A stretch of DNA of 64,000 bases from Blautia liquoris (lineage in GTDB: Bacteria; Bacillota; Clostridia; Lachnospirales; Lachnospiraceae). The position numbers and the translations under genes are program-made. A model generated the notes under the pieces. It was not told the DNA's origin. It saw nothing but the letters and a program-made list of their open reading frames with translations, and ran no database searches. The stretch covers positions 2,480,001 to 2,544,000 of the forward strand of contig NZ_CP063304.1 in assembly GCF_015159595.1 (NCBI RefSeq). Direction: 5' to 3'. Positions 48,862 to 57,988 of the stretch are shown here, in pieces (within the stretch, counting starts at the first letter, position 1; each line of letters opens with the position of its first letter).

Positions 48862-49890
48862 TTATTCATTTTTTTGGCTAATAATATGTCCCCGATATTC
48901 GTTTGGTGTCAGTCCTACCTGACGTTTGAAAATATCAATAAAATATCGATAGTTTGAAAATCCCACCTGTCTCGCTGTAATACCTACTTTTTCCCCTTGG
49001 CTTAGCAATATCTTTGCACGCTCAACTCTTAAATTGTTCAACTGTTTTACCAATGTACTGCCTGTCTCCTTTTTAAATAATACACTGATATAACCAGGAG
49101 AAAGGTGAAATTCCTCTGACACATCACAAAGTGATATTTCTTCGGATAAATGCTCTTTTAGATAGGCTTCAATTTGAGAAATCGTTCTATGCTGCTGTCT
49201 TTCTCTGTTGGGAAATAAAAGACACATCTGATTTAAAGAATTCTGAATGGTACATATCAAGATATCGTATTCCCTGATAGATTCAATTTCGGACCACGAG
49301 GGCAATATAGCCTTTACATTAACATTATTAAAGGTCTCCCCAATGACCTTTTCAATCATACAGAGCCACTCATAAACAGAGCGAATCTTTTCCTGTGACA
49401 TATCATATATTTCACTTTTATAAAGAAATTCCTGAGTCTTTTCTTTAAACTCATCAACACGTCTATTTTGTATTGAATCTATAATTTCATTAAAGAGATT
49501 CGGTATTTTCCTGCTATTTTCCAATCTCTTCTCAAGACTTTCCATCACTCGCCTGACCTTTTCAATCGTTATTGGTTTATCAATATAATCAAATACGCCA
49601 AGGCGAATTGCTCTTTGTGCATAATCAAACTCTGTATATCCACTTATCACTACAAAATCAGTTGTTATTCCTTCATTTCTAAGTTGTTCCATCATGTCCA
49701 GGCCAGAACAGCCAGAAAGGCAAATGTCAATAAACGCTACATCGCAGGTATGATTACGTAAAAGTGTCATTGCATCCATGCTATTTGCAGCAGTTCCGAT
49801 TAATTCATGCTCAACCTGACATCTTCGAAGTACAGCTTTCATCCCTTCTAACACAATGTACTCATCATCAATAACCGCAACTTTGATCAC
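48862..49890 (-). CDS. Response regulator with AraC-type DNA-binding domain (YesN-like)
   Basis: A regulator of 342 residues. I place the start at the GTG at 49890, which gives the normal receiver N-terminus (xIKVAVIDDE) and has GGAGG 9 nt upstream. Phospho-acceptor Asp55 lies in VAFIDICLSG. The C-terminal AraC domain shows SPGYISVLFKKETGSTLVKQL and GFSNYRYFIDIFKRQVGLTP. The start lies within the 3' end of the kinase gene. It most likely activates the rhamnoside operon 140 bp downstream. Confidence 0.89.
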   Translation of the reverse strand: MIKVAVIDDEYIVLEGMKAVLRRCQVEHELIGTAANSMDAMTLLRNHTCDVAFIDICLSGCSGLDMMEQLRNEGITTDFVVISGYTEFDYAQRAIRLGVFDYIDKPITIEKVRRVMESLEKRLENSRKIPNLFNEIIDSIQNRRVDEFKEKTQEFLYKSEIYDMSQEKIRSVYEWLCMIEKVIGETFNNVNVKAILPSWSEIESIREYDILICTIQNSLNQMCLLFPNRERQQHRTISQIEAYLKEHLSEEISLCDVSEEFHLSPGYISVLFKKETGSTLVKQLNNLRVERAKILLSQGEKVGITARQVGFSNYRYFIDIFKRQVGLTPNEYRGHIISQKNE

Positions 49891-51622
49891 CCTTAGAATC
49901 CTCCATAAGTTTAAGCTTGAGCATAACAACAGTTCCAACGTTCTTTTTACTTTTACACCTCAGTTTACTATCATTTCCATAAAACAGCATGATTCTATCC
50001 CGAACATTTTTCACTCCATAACCATTGTCCATTATATTTATGTGATCCATCCCCACTCCATCATCGCTTACAATCAGATAGAGATAACTATTTCTTTCAT
50101 ACGCTTTAATCCATATATTTCCTTCCCCGACTCTCGGCTCCAGTCCATGGATAACAGAGTTCTCCACAATTGGCTGTAAAAGGAAATTCAAAATATTCAT
50201 CTTCAAAAGCCGCAGCGGTATCTGTATGTGTATATGAAAACGATTATGAAATCGAACATTTTGGATATACATATATTTTTCAGCATGAATGACTGCATCC
50301 GAAACGGTAATCATCTTTTTTCCCTGATTTAAACTCAGGCGAAACAAGTCGGATAATGCCGAAACCATTTGTGCAATATCATCATTATTCTGGATCACAG
50401 CCATTAGGTAAATACTGTCTAAGGTATTATATAAAAAATGAGGATTTATCTGGGATTGGAGCATTTGAAGTTCTGCCTCACGTTCCTGTAATTTTGAGTT
50501 CATCAACTTCTCTTTTAGCTCAAGATTATTGTTGACAAAATACTTAAATAAGTTACCAATCCTTCCCACTTCACTGTCATCAAAAAAAGTTGTAACTGTA
50601 CTATTTCCATCCGAAACATCTTGAATGGTCTGCTCTAGTACATGAAGTGGTTTACTGATTTTTCCGGCCATCATATAGGAGGTCATAGCAAGTGCTGCAC
50701 ATAATACAATTCCGGCCGTAAGAATATACATACCAATCAGACTACTGGACTTTTGTAATTCTGTCTTGTCGACAATTCCAATTAATTTCCAACCTGTAAT
50801 ATCATTTCTATAAGATGTAAAGATGTAATGGCTTTTGTCTTCATCACGAATAGCCTTTAAAATATCATCTTCACGATTCGAATTTCCCTCAAAATAAAGG
50901 ACTATGTCCTCCTTGTTCACATACTTTTCCGACTCAGTATCTATTATAATATATTGATTACTCGTGTAATCCTTTTCTTTACTTTGAAACAGGGAATTCA
51001 GCATTGATTTTCTGATAGTCATAACCACATAGCCAAATGATTCTTTTGTATCAGCGTCTATAAGACATTTCGTAATTGAAAAAGTTTTCTGATTCTTTTC
51101 ACCCAGTATCAAATTAGTATTATAAAAAACTTCTCGCCCTTTTTTTTCTTTCGCTCTTTCCATCCATGGAAGTATTTGAACGTCGGTCTCTTCGTAAAAC
51201 TTTCTAATATATTTTACAGTGTTTTGATATTTGGAGGTATAGTAAAGACTCCCTTGCTTACTAAACACCATAATCTCCTGATATTCGGGGGAGGTTTTCA
51301 ATATATTCTGTAATATGTCGTGCAGCTTAAGTTGATTACCCACCGTAAAATAAGGAACTTCGTGATTGTCAGTGTTCATTATTTCTCTGAATTCCAGATT
51401 TGATAATAATGATCTCAATTGGTCAACGGCCTCATTCATATGAAGATCGATCATATGATGCATAACTTCCAAGTTTTTTGTATGTGTTTCTCTATAATCA
51501 GCTTCCACTGTTTTTTTTGAAACCCTATAACTAGTAACTCCAAGAATAAGCATAACAGCAACTGTTATGCTTATCATGGAGATCATTATCTGGCTTCGAA
51601 TAGAGAGCTTTAAAGCTTTCAT
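49868..51622 (-). CDS. Membrane sensor histidine kinase (YesM-like)
   Basis: A 584-residue kinase with a membrane segment at about 12-32, a large extracellular sensor (about 35-290), a second segment near 291-312, a HAMP domain and the His_kinase box LQSQINPHFLYNTLDSIYLM. The ATPase domain has ENSVIHGLEPRVG and DDGVGM. Its ATG overlaps the stop of the BKACE gene (ATGA), so the sensor is translated with the metabolic genes of the upstream operon. Confidence 0.89.
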   Translation of the reverse strand: MKALKLSIRSQIMISMISITVAVMLILGVTSYRVSKKTVEADYRETHTKNLEVMHHMIDLHMNEAVDQLRSLLSNLEFREIMNTDNHEVPYFTVGNQLKLHDILQNILKTSPEYQEIMVFSKQGSLYYTSKYQNTVKYIRKFYEETDVQILPWMERAKEKKGREVFYNTNLILGEKNQKTFSITKCLIDADTKESFGYVVMTIRKSMLNSLFQSKEKDYTSNQYIIIDTESEKYVNKEDIVLYFEGNSNREDDILKAIRDEDKSHYIFTSYRNDITGWKLIGIVDKTELQKSSSLIGMYILTAGIVLCAALAMTSYMMAGKISKPLHVLEQTIQDVSDGNSTVTTFFDDSEVGRIGNLFKYFVNNNLELKEKLMNSKLQEREAELQMLQSQINPHFLYNTLDSIYLMAVIQNNDDIAQMVSALSDLFRLSLNQGKKMITVSDAVIHAEKYMYIQNVRFHNRFHIHIQIPLRLLKMNILNFLLQPIVENSVIHGLEPRVGEGNIWIKAYERNSYLYLIVSDDGVGMDHINIMDNGYGVKNVRDRIMLFYGNDSKLRCKSKKNVGTVVMLKLKLMEDSKGDQSCGY

Positions 51623-52413
51623 AAAACTCCCATCATCCTCCTGGCTTCCTGTGGAGTAGCCATTTCTCTGCCCATTGCTCGTATGATCGATGAGAGACGT
51701 TCCATAAGCTGATAATTATAATTTGCTTCTTTCGTCTCTGAAATCCATGCGCTATCTTCAAATCCAATTCTCACTGTCGAAGCCCCCATTGCAATTGCCA
51801 TAGCAAGAAATGTCCAATTATCTCTTCCATAATGCGTAACCCCCCACCTGGCGTTTCCAGGTATCAGAGAACGAAATGCAGTCAGATCCTCTGGCTGTGC
51901 CTGCATGCCTCCCAGATGTCCGAAAACAAGATTATAATAAACGGGTTCCCTAAAAGGAATTTTCGTTTTTAACCTCTCTATGTTATGTATCATTCCAATA
52001 TCAAAAACCTCTATGTCAGGGATTATTTTATGTTCATAAATCATCTTTGAACAGTACATGATCTCTGCTTCTGAATTGATATAGACATCATTTCCCATGT
52101 TGGTTGAACCGGCATTTAAAGAAGCACTTTCGACGCGCTGATAAAAAAGAGGATTGCATCGCTCTTTTATATTCATATCTGATACGCCGCCGGTAGAAGC
52201 CTGAAACACAAGATCCGCTTTTTCCCCGATTTTTTCAAAACACTTTTTCATATAGCTTGTATCTGCCGACAAAGATCCATCCGGAAGACGGCAATGAAGA
52301 TGCACCATAGATGCACCGAGATTTGCACATTGTTTGACATCTTCTGCCAGTTTTTCCGCGCAGACGGGTTCCCCCGCTTTGCATGGGGCAATCGAAACAA
52401 TTATTTTATCCAT
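51619..52413 (-). CDS. BKACE-family beta-keto acid cleavage enzyme (DUF849)
   Basis: A protein of 264 residues, counted from the ATG at 52413 with AAAGGA upstream. The opening DKIIVSIAPCKAG and the metal-binding MVHLHCRLPDGSLSAD (His-x-His) match BKACE enzymes, as does VFGHLGGMQAQPEDL. The founding member cleaves 3-keto-5-aminohexanoate with acetyl-CoA; the family acts on many beta-keto acids. Its gene follows the four-carbon acid kinase directly, so it may handle a keto acid formed from an acid sugar. The substrate is unknown. Confidence 0.82.
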   Translation of the reverse strand: MDKIIVSIAPCKAGEPVCAEKLAEDVKQCANLGASMVHLHCRLPDGSLSADTSYMKKCFEKIGEKADLVFQASTGGVSDMNIKERCNPLFYQRVESASLNAGSTNMGNDVYINSEAEIMYCSKMIYEHKIIPDIEVFDIGMIHNIERLKTKIPFREPVYYNLVFGHLGGMQAQPEDLTAFRSLIPGNARWGVTHYGRDNWTFLAMAIAMGASTVRIGFEDSAWISETKEANYNYQLMERLSSIIRAMGREMATPQEARRMMGVL

Positions 52414-52414
52414 A

Positions 52415-53839
52415 TTAGATAATCCTTTCCACAACTTCTCGTAAAGTGCTGTCAGATCCCACATTTCCCGGAAAGATTATGTATGGCTTTCCTGGAAACC
52501 GCGCTTCTTCTCCCTGCCTCCATATGGGCACTCCCGCAGCTGCCTGTCCTAATACATATGCCTTTTGTATCTGTAGTCCTTTTGTGGCCACGTCACTGGA
52601 AGTGATTCCTCCTTTAGCCAATATGAAACTTGGCTCTATAGTTAAGTCACGCACAATACCTGTCAATGCATCTGATATTTCTACTGAAATCTCAAGAGAA
52701 CTTTCCGAAACTTCCTTACTACCTGTTATAACTTTTCGAGAAGTAAAAACAGCCACTGTAACACCTTTTTTAATCTGTTCTTCGGCGATTTTCAAAACTC
52801 TGTTCTTTTCTTTTTGCAATTGTTCTCTGGAAAAAGGGTCCGGAACTTTGAATTCCAGAAACTTCACTTTACCAGTAAGAGATTTTAATTCATTTAACTG
52901 ACGATTTGTTTTATTCACATGAGATCCGATAATAATCAAACCACCTGCCTGATTATCATCCATACGAAGCTGTTCTTTGGACAGGAATTCGTGTGCAGAA
53001 ACACCTCCTAAAACCTGCGGAAGCGATGCAGCGGATCTACATATGAATTTTTTTCCATGACTCATGGAGCGAAGAAAGGCGATAGCAAATACTTTCAGGT
53101 CTTCTTTGTCCATGGCATTGACAATAACCGGCGCCCCTTGTACTACCTGATCCAAGATTGAAGTTACCTTGCTGATCTTGAGGGCTCTCAAGTCCTGCAG
53201 TTCTACCACAAAACAATCTGATGCTCTTCTTCGTCCGCCACTTTTTTCCTCAATATATTCCCTTAAATCCGATGAATGGTACCCAAAGCTTGTATCCTTT
53301 GCAAATTCCGTCTCCGCAGCAGGTATCATCTGTTCTCCCTGGCGTACATAATGGACGCAGTTATAAGTATATCTTCCACCGTCCTGAAAAAATGGACAAA
53401 ATATCTCCCCATCCATATGAATACCATTTTTCAAAAGGCTGCTGATTAAGGCTTCAGTTTCCAGAGGGTAATGTCCTCTAAGCGTGGAGTCCCCACGTGA
53501 CACCAGAATAAAAGGCTGATTTTTCTCTGCAGAAGTGTCTGCAAGTGTTTTAGCTATTTCCTTATGCACCTGGATTGTCCGCTGTTTTGTGAAACTTCTT
53601 GAATTCGTAAGAATATAAAACATGTTATTCTTTGAAACAAATGCTTCATCAAATGTCTCTTTTTCCCACGATGTATAAACATAGACCCCGTGTACCGTCT
53701 GTGTCCCCGTAGGATCATCATCTAGGACAACCACCTTTTCACTATGCTTCCTTAATTCTTCACAGTATAAGAAATCTATCTGTAGTCTTTGAGCCTCTGT
53801 GTATTGCGGTATCAGATTATTGATCTCCTGATAGGTCAT
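52415..53839 (-). CDS. Four-carbon acid-sugar kinase family protein (DUF1537, OtnK/DtnK-like)
   Basis: A 474-residue kinase. The N-terminal domain has VVLDDDPTGTQTVHG (substrate-binding aspartates) and SRGDSTLRGHYPLE. The C-terminal nucleotide-binding domain has AKGGITSSDVATKGL and ends with FPGNVGSDSTLREVV. Characterised members phosphorylate D-threonate, L-threonate or D-erythronate. The usual partners (PdxA2 dehydrogenase or OtnC aldolase) are absent; instead a BKACE gene follows. AAGGAGG precedes the ATG, which overlaps the GH127 stop. Confidence 0.87.
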   Translation of the reverse strand: MTYQEINNLIPQYTEAQRLQIDFLYCEELRKHSEKVVVLDDDPTGTQTVHGVYVYTSWEKETFDEAFVSKNNMFYILTNSRSFTKQRTIQVHKEIAKTLADTSAEKNQPFILVSRGDSTLRGHYPLETEALISSLLKNGIHMDGEIFCPFFQDGGRYTYNCVHYVRQGEQMIPAAETEFAKDTSFGYHSSDLREYIEEKSGGRRRASDCFVVELQDLRALKISKVTSILDQVVQGAPVIVNAMDKEDLKVFAIAFLRSMSHGKKFICRSAASLPQVLGGVSAHEFLSKEQLRMDDNQAGGLIIIGSHVNKTNRQLNELKSLTGKVKFLEFKVPDPFSREQLQKEKNRVLKIAEEQIKKGVTVAVFTSRKVITGSKEVSESSLEISVEISDALTGIVRDLTIEPSFILAKGGITSSDVATKGLQIQKAYVLGQAAAGVPIWRQGEEARFPGKPYIIFPGNVGSDSTLREVVERII

Positions 53840-55815
53840 TCTTTGCCTCCTTTCAGTGGTTCCAATAAAAGGGGCAGGTATACCCGCATCTGTCCGTACT
53901 CGCGATTATCCCATGCAAAATATGGGATTAATTTGACGTCTTGTTTGTCAAAGTGATACTTGGGAAGTCTCTGATACAGATCATCCGTTCTCTTCTCCTC
54001 ATATACAATACGCCTAAATTCTCCGAGTAATGCTTTTATCTTTCTTCCATGGATTTGTATATCCACCGGATCAAATTGATCCTCAGGCGAGAGATAGAGA
54101 TCTGACAGTTGATGGTTCCCGGCATCAACTGATTCCAGACAATATACCAGCGGTCCTCTTTCCACGGCTGCCTGATTTGCGGTTTCTTCTACCATTGGAT
54201 GGGCAATTGTGAGGCGGACGGGCATATCCAGGATCAGTTCAATCTTTGTATTCGTCTCTTGTGGAATCTTATATTCGATATAGGTTCCAGAACAAGAATG
54301 GTCATATTTTTTTATTGTCTTATCAGTTTTTAAGCATGCATGTTCACACCATCCTGGAATACGCAGCATAAGTGAAACCTCTCTGTCAGGTGTGCGATTC
54401 TCAATCCGCATTATGACAGAGCCTTCATATGGGTACTTTGTCTCTTGCACGATTGTAAAGTCAGCTCCGTTATTCAGCTTAAAGCTGGCTTCACTTGCTC
54501 CATACATTCCAAAATACACTTTATCAGAACTCACCAGGTATGTATATTCTGAAGATTCTGCAATCGTTCTGGCAAGGTTTGGCGGGCAGCAATAGCTTAA
54601 TATATACTCACTTCGCTGTGTCGGCCATACCAGCTTATATGGAAGTTCTTCTTCCCTGCGAAGCATATTTTCATAAAAGAATTTCTTACCGTCCAAACTC
54701 ACAGCAGCAAGATTTGCATTACACATGACACGTTCTATAACGTCCATATACTCCACTTTCGGCTCAAGCTGGAACATCCGATAGGCAAACAGAACCAACC
54801 CTATATTCGCACAAGTTTCATTGTATGCCGTGATATTTGGCAATTGATATTCGTATCCATATGCCTGATGAACTAACTGATGATGGAAGAAATCTCCATA
54901 GGGAGAAGCACCATTGTATAGTGCACCGCATCCCCCTGTCAGATAAAGTTTCTGATCTGTCAGGTTTCTCCAAATTCTATGAAGCACCTTCAGATACTCA
55001 TCATCCTCTCTCTCCAGACAAAGGTCTGCAACACCTGCGTACAGATAATTCGCCCGAACAGCATGCCCTATAATTTTTTCATGTTTTTTCAGCGGAATGC
55101 GATCCTGGTTATCGTCCATGCCATCGATCACCTGGTCACGGAGTTCAATTGCCCGTTCTGCCAGATCCAAATACTTTATATTGTCGGTAACACGATACAA
55201 TTCTATCAATCCCATATAGTGAGATGGACATACAGCCGTCTTAACATGACCATTCTCTTCACTCGTCCTATACATCTGCTCCAGACACCCAGCAGCTTTT
55301 TCTGCGATTTTCAGCAGACTCTCTCTTCCAGTCAGACGTTTATATAAGGCAGCTGCTGTAAATAAATGTCCAAAATTATATACTTCGAAATCATTGATAT
55401 TTTCAAATCTCGTGGGATTTGTTCTCCCGCGATCAGAGATAATTTGTTTCGTAGAGATATAACCATCTGCCTCTTGTGCTTTTCCAATTAACGCAATATA
55501 TTTCTCTAATTCCTGAAGCTGCTCTTCCTCTTGATTTTCTACGGCACTATACATAGCAGCTTCCATCCATTTATAGAAATCACCATCTCCAAAATCTGTT
55601 CCACCAAACTTCCCCTTGGTCTCTCCGGCACATATCCTGAAATTCTCTACTACATGACTAATTTCCGGAGATTCGAACATCTTTTTTAATTGCGGGATAG
55701 TCACTTCACTATTCAACTCTTCCGCATCTTTCCAAAACCCTTTGGTCCAGTGTACATTTTGGGAAGGAAGAGGCGAAGCAGCCACATTCGGTGATTGTGT
55801 CGTATCCGTCAACAT
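53836..55815 (-). CDS. Glycoside hydrolase family 127 beta-L-arabinofuranosidase
   Basis: A 659-residue GH127 (DUF1680) protein with an (alpha/alpha)6 barrel and C-terminal beta domains. The zinc-cysteine site of the characterised enzyme HypBA1 is visible: Glu333 and Cys335 (YNETCAN), Cys409 and Cys410 (LSYCCPPNLART), plus Glu322 as likely acid/base. Catalysis uses the zinc-bound cysteine as nucleophile. There is no signal peptide. It removes beta-linked L-arabinofuranose (or a similar sugar) from imported oligosaccharides. The gene overlaps both neighbours by a few bases. Confidence 0.9.
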   Translation of the reverse strand: MLTDTTQSPNVAASPLPSQNVHWTKGFWKDAEELNSEVTIPQLKKMFESPEISHVVENFRICAGETKGKFGGTDFGDGDFYKWMEAAMYSAVENQEEEQLQELEKYIALIGKAQEADGYISTKQIISDRGRTNPTRFENINDFEVYNFGHLFTAAALYKRLTGRESLLKIAEKAAGCLEQMYRTSEENGHVKTAVCPSHYMGLIELYRVTDNIKYLDLAERAIELRDQVIDGMDDNQDRIPLKKHEKIIGHAVRANYLYAGVADLCLEREDDEYLKVLHRIWRNLTDQKLYLTGGCGALYNGASPYGDFFHHQLVHQAYGYEYQLPNITAYNETCANIGLVLFAYRMFQLEPKVEYMDVIERVMCNANLAAVSLDGKKFFYENMLRREEELPYKLVWPTQRSEYILSYCCPPNLARTIAESSEYTYLVSSDKVYFGMYGASEASFKLNNGADFTIVQETKYPYEGSVIMRIENRTPDREVSLMLRIPGWCEHACLKTDKTIKKYDHSCSGTYIEYKIPQETNTKIELILDMPVRLTIAHPMVEETANQAAVERGPLVYCLESVDAGNHQLSDLYLSPEDQFDPVDIQIHGRKIKALLGEFRRIVYEEKRTDDLYQRLPKYHFDKQDVKLIPYFAWDNREYGQMRVYLPLLLEPLKGGKE

Positions 55816-56495
55816 AATTTTTCCTCCTGTAGTACACCTTTTGTTATCAGTGCCTCCTTTAATTCTTTCACACCATAACGAGGACTGGAAACAGTTACTT
55901 TCTGGGTTTGTTCTTCAATCAACTCCTCACAATAAGCCATGGATCCCTGTGACAGCAAAATAACATCTGCCTGATCGGAAACTTCTTTTGCCTTATGTAT
56001 TAAAGCTCTTTTGAATTCTTCCTGATTCAGATCGAAAGCCTCAACGAGTGCATCTACTAATTCCACCTGACGTCCCATTTCTCGGGCAACACGAAGAATT
56101 GTATTTCTTGTTGGTTCTAAAGTAGTCTGTAATGTTGCAAGTACTGCAATCCGTTTACCTTTTCTGACTGCTGCCCGACACATCCCTTCATCAATCCGCA
56201 CAATTGGTACTCCCAGATACTTCCCCATTGGCTTCACATAATCGGCTGCTTCTCCTACCGAGGAACAAATATTCAAGATAGCATCTGCACCATCTTGTAT
56301 GGCCTTCAAATACATTGCATATAATCTGCATGCGGTTTTGGCAGGCACAAACCCTGCATCTCTGACCTCAGCAAGAATCGAGGGATCCTGATAGGACAAA
56401 AGTTCGGCCTCTTCACCAATTTGTTTTCTGATTTCCTGTTCAACAGTACTTTTCAACTCCGGTGTTATACTTGTATAGACCAACCCTATTTTCAT
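55809..56495 (-). CDS. Asp/Glu/hydantoin racemase-family protein
   Basis: A protein of 228 residues, counted from the ATG at 56495 with AAAGGAG 8 nt upstream; a GTG at 56504 lies in the ribosome site. The family's first catalytic Cys is present in AILNICSSVGEAADY. The second half of the active site reads VILLSQGSMAYCEE, where racemases have a Cys in a GCT/GCG-type loop, so only one of the two cysteines is in place. That argues against a classical two-base racemase and for an isomerase, decarboxylase or other variant. It is the first gene of the operon with GH127, acid-sugar kinase and BKACE. Confidence 0.72.
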   Translation of the reverse strand: MKIGLVYTSITPELKSTVEQEIRKQIGEEAELLSYQDPSILAEVRDAGFVPAKTACRLYAMYLKAIQDGADAILNICSSVGEAADYVKPMGKYLGVPIVRIDEGMCRAAVRKGKRIAVLATLQTTLEPTRNTILRVAREMGRQVELVDALVEAFDLNQEEFKRALIHKAKEVSDQADVILLSQGSMAYCEELIEEQTQKVTVSSPRYGVKELKEALITKGVLQEEKLC

Positions 56496-56541
56496 TCTTT
56501 TCACTCCTTTACCCGGTAATTATTAAAACTTCAACTTTTTA

Positions 56542-56572
56542 TTTAGTAAATATATGCCATATATTAACTAAA
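56542..56572. promoter_or_regulatory. 31-bp operator-like palindrome of the arabinoside operon
   Basis: TTTAGTAAATATATG and CATATATTAACTAAA flank a central C and are complementary except at one position. The site lies between the promoter and the first gene, where a bound repressor would block transcription. The half-site core (GTAAATATATG) also occurs in the palindrome at 22401-22439. Confidence 0.65.
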
Positions 56573-56583
56573 TAATTAAATTA

Positions 56584-56612
56584 AGTATACCTATGGATTA
56601 ACTTATTGTCAA
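56584..56612 (-). promoter_or_regulatory. Sigma-A promoter of the racemase-GH127-kinase-BKACE-YesMN operon
   Basis: On the minus strand a perfect TTGACA (56607-56612) lies 17 bp from TATACT (56584-56589), with the operator-like palindrome immediately downstream. The -35 box overlaps the stop of the preceding gene. Confidence 0.75.
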
Positions 56613-57952
56613 GAACACCTTCCCGTTTTTATTTCCTGTTTTTCCAGAAGCAATACCAGTACCCAATCATTATGTCCTTCTAATTTTTCAGGCGGTGAAA
56701 ACCGTACTTTCGTCTCACCTGTCACACTTCCCTCATACCCGTATCCGCCGCTTAATGGATCCATATAATAAAATTTCATATTTCCATGATAAGAGGAAAG
56801 ATCAAGAGTGAATGGGATTCCCAGATAATCATAGCAAAAAATAAAATCATCTCCGGCAAAAACACTGATATGCTCATATTTTTCCTTATTCGCTGATACC
56901 AGCAGGTCCTCTTTTGCTCTTCCATTTATAAAATCAACACTCTCCATTAATTTACGCAAATGTCCCATACAAAACGATCCAATATTATCTTTTTCCTCCT
57001 GCCAGCTTCTTGTGATACCATATGCGCCTTCTTTGTCTGTCTGGGTGTAAAACTGCATAACTGCATTGGAACCATACGTATGTCCAAAAGCACCTGCAAA
57101 TGTTGACCAATATGCATATCGCCGTATATCCCAGGACTGCCATTTGGGTTCCTTTTCGTCATGTAATCCCTGTGGAATCTGCTCATAAGACGGCTCCCCA
57201 TCCAGAGTAGGCTTTATCGGTAACAATGACAAGTCATGAGCAACATACTTGTAATTATCTTCGCCGTAATAAGGGGTCCCTTCATTATCATCCCAGGCTT
57301 TTAGATTAACCTGATCATAACGCCTGTGTCCCGATTGAAACATATTAAAATCAAGCCAGGGCATCTCATGAAACCAGAAAGAGGAAGAGGTCCTTCCGAA
57401 TGGATGAAAGCCGATGAGCTGATCCCTGCACTCGTTCTTCAATCTCATACCGATATGAATAAATAAATCAATTGCCTCTTCACCTTTTACGTCACCGCCG
57501 ATCAGCCAAATTACATTCTTCTTATTGCCAAAATGGCGAATCAAGAACTCAAGATAATGGTCTGCATTTTCCGAATTCAGATATCCTTTCTTTACGATGC
57601 TTCCCCATGCCGGCAAAAGGGCCATATAAATATCCATAGAAGCAGCAATATCAACAATCGTTTCCACCCGTTTCCAAAACGCACCTGTTTCATCTATCTG
57701 CATGAAATCATTTTGAATAAGTGGTGTATCTCCATCCTTGTTTCTCTCCGGCCATTTGTGAATCAGAGTAGCCTGAATTACATTAAATCCTTTTTCCTTA
57801 CGGTTACGCAGATACAGCTCTGCTTCCGCTTCATCTAATTTTTCAAAAATTAACCATGCGGTATCCGCAAGCCAAAAGAACGGATTTCCCTCTTTCAGGA
57901 GATACCTCCCATTGTCACAGACTTCTAATCGCATGCCGTTCTTTTCTGTCAT
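56609..57952 (-). CDS. DUF4038 apiosidase-like glycoside hydrolase (GH140-like)
   Basis: A 447-residue cytoplasmic TIM-barrel protein. The opening (GRYLLKEGNPFFWLADTAWLIFEKL) is characteristic of the DUF4038 apiosidase-like family, and NVIWLIGGDVKG and LDGEPSYEQIPQG would carry the catalytic acids at the barrel ends. A short C-terminal beta domain (collagen-binding-like) follows. Known members cleave apiose from rhamnogalacturonan II side chains; other specificities exist. It is the last gene of the operon with GH42 and the UroD-family protein. Confidence 0.8.
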   Translation of the reverse strand: MTEKNGMRLEVCDNGRYLLKEGNPFFWLADTAWLIFEKLDEAEAELYLRNRKEKGFNVIQATLIHKWPERNKDGDTPLIQNDFMQIDETGAFWKRVETIVDIAASMDIYMALLPAWGSIVKKGYLNSENADHYLEFLIRHFGNKKNVIWLIGGDVKGEEAIDLFIHIGMRLKNECRDQLIGFHPFGRTSSSFWFHEMPWLDFNMFQSGHRRYDQVNLKAWDDNEGTPYYGEDNYKYVAHDLSLLPIKPTLDGEPSYEQIPQGLHDEKEPKWQSWDIRRYAYWSTFAGAFGHTYGSNAVMQFYTQTDKEGAYGITRSWQEEKDNIGSFCMGHLRKLMESVDFINGRAKEDLLVSANKEKYEHISVFAGDDFIFCYDYLGIPFTLDLSSYHGNMKFYYMDPLSGGYGYEGSVTGETKVRFSPPEKLEGHNDWVLVLLLEKQEIKTGRCS

Positions 57953-57988
57953 TTTTTCTTTCCTCTTAAAATTCCGAAAACCTGCAAA

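Noticed and set aside
56542-56572. Rho-independent terminator of the DUF4038 gene
   Set aside because: The palindrome is almost entirely A/T and lacks a following T-run, and a good promoter points through it, so an operator is more likely.
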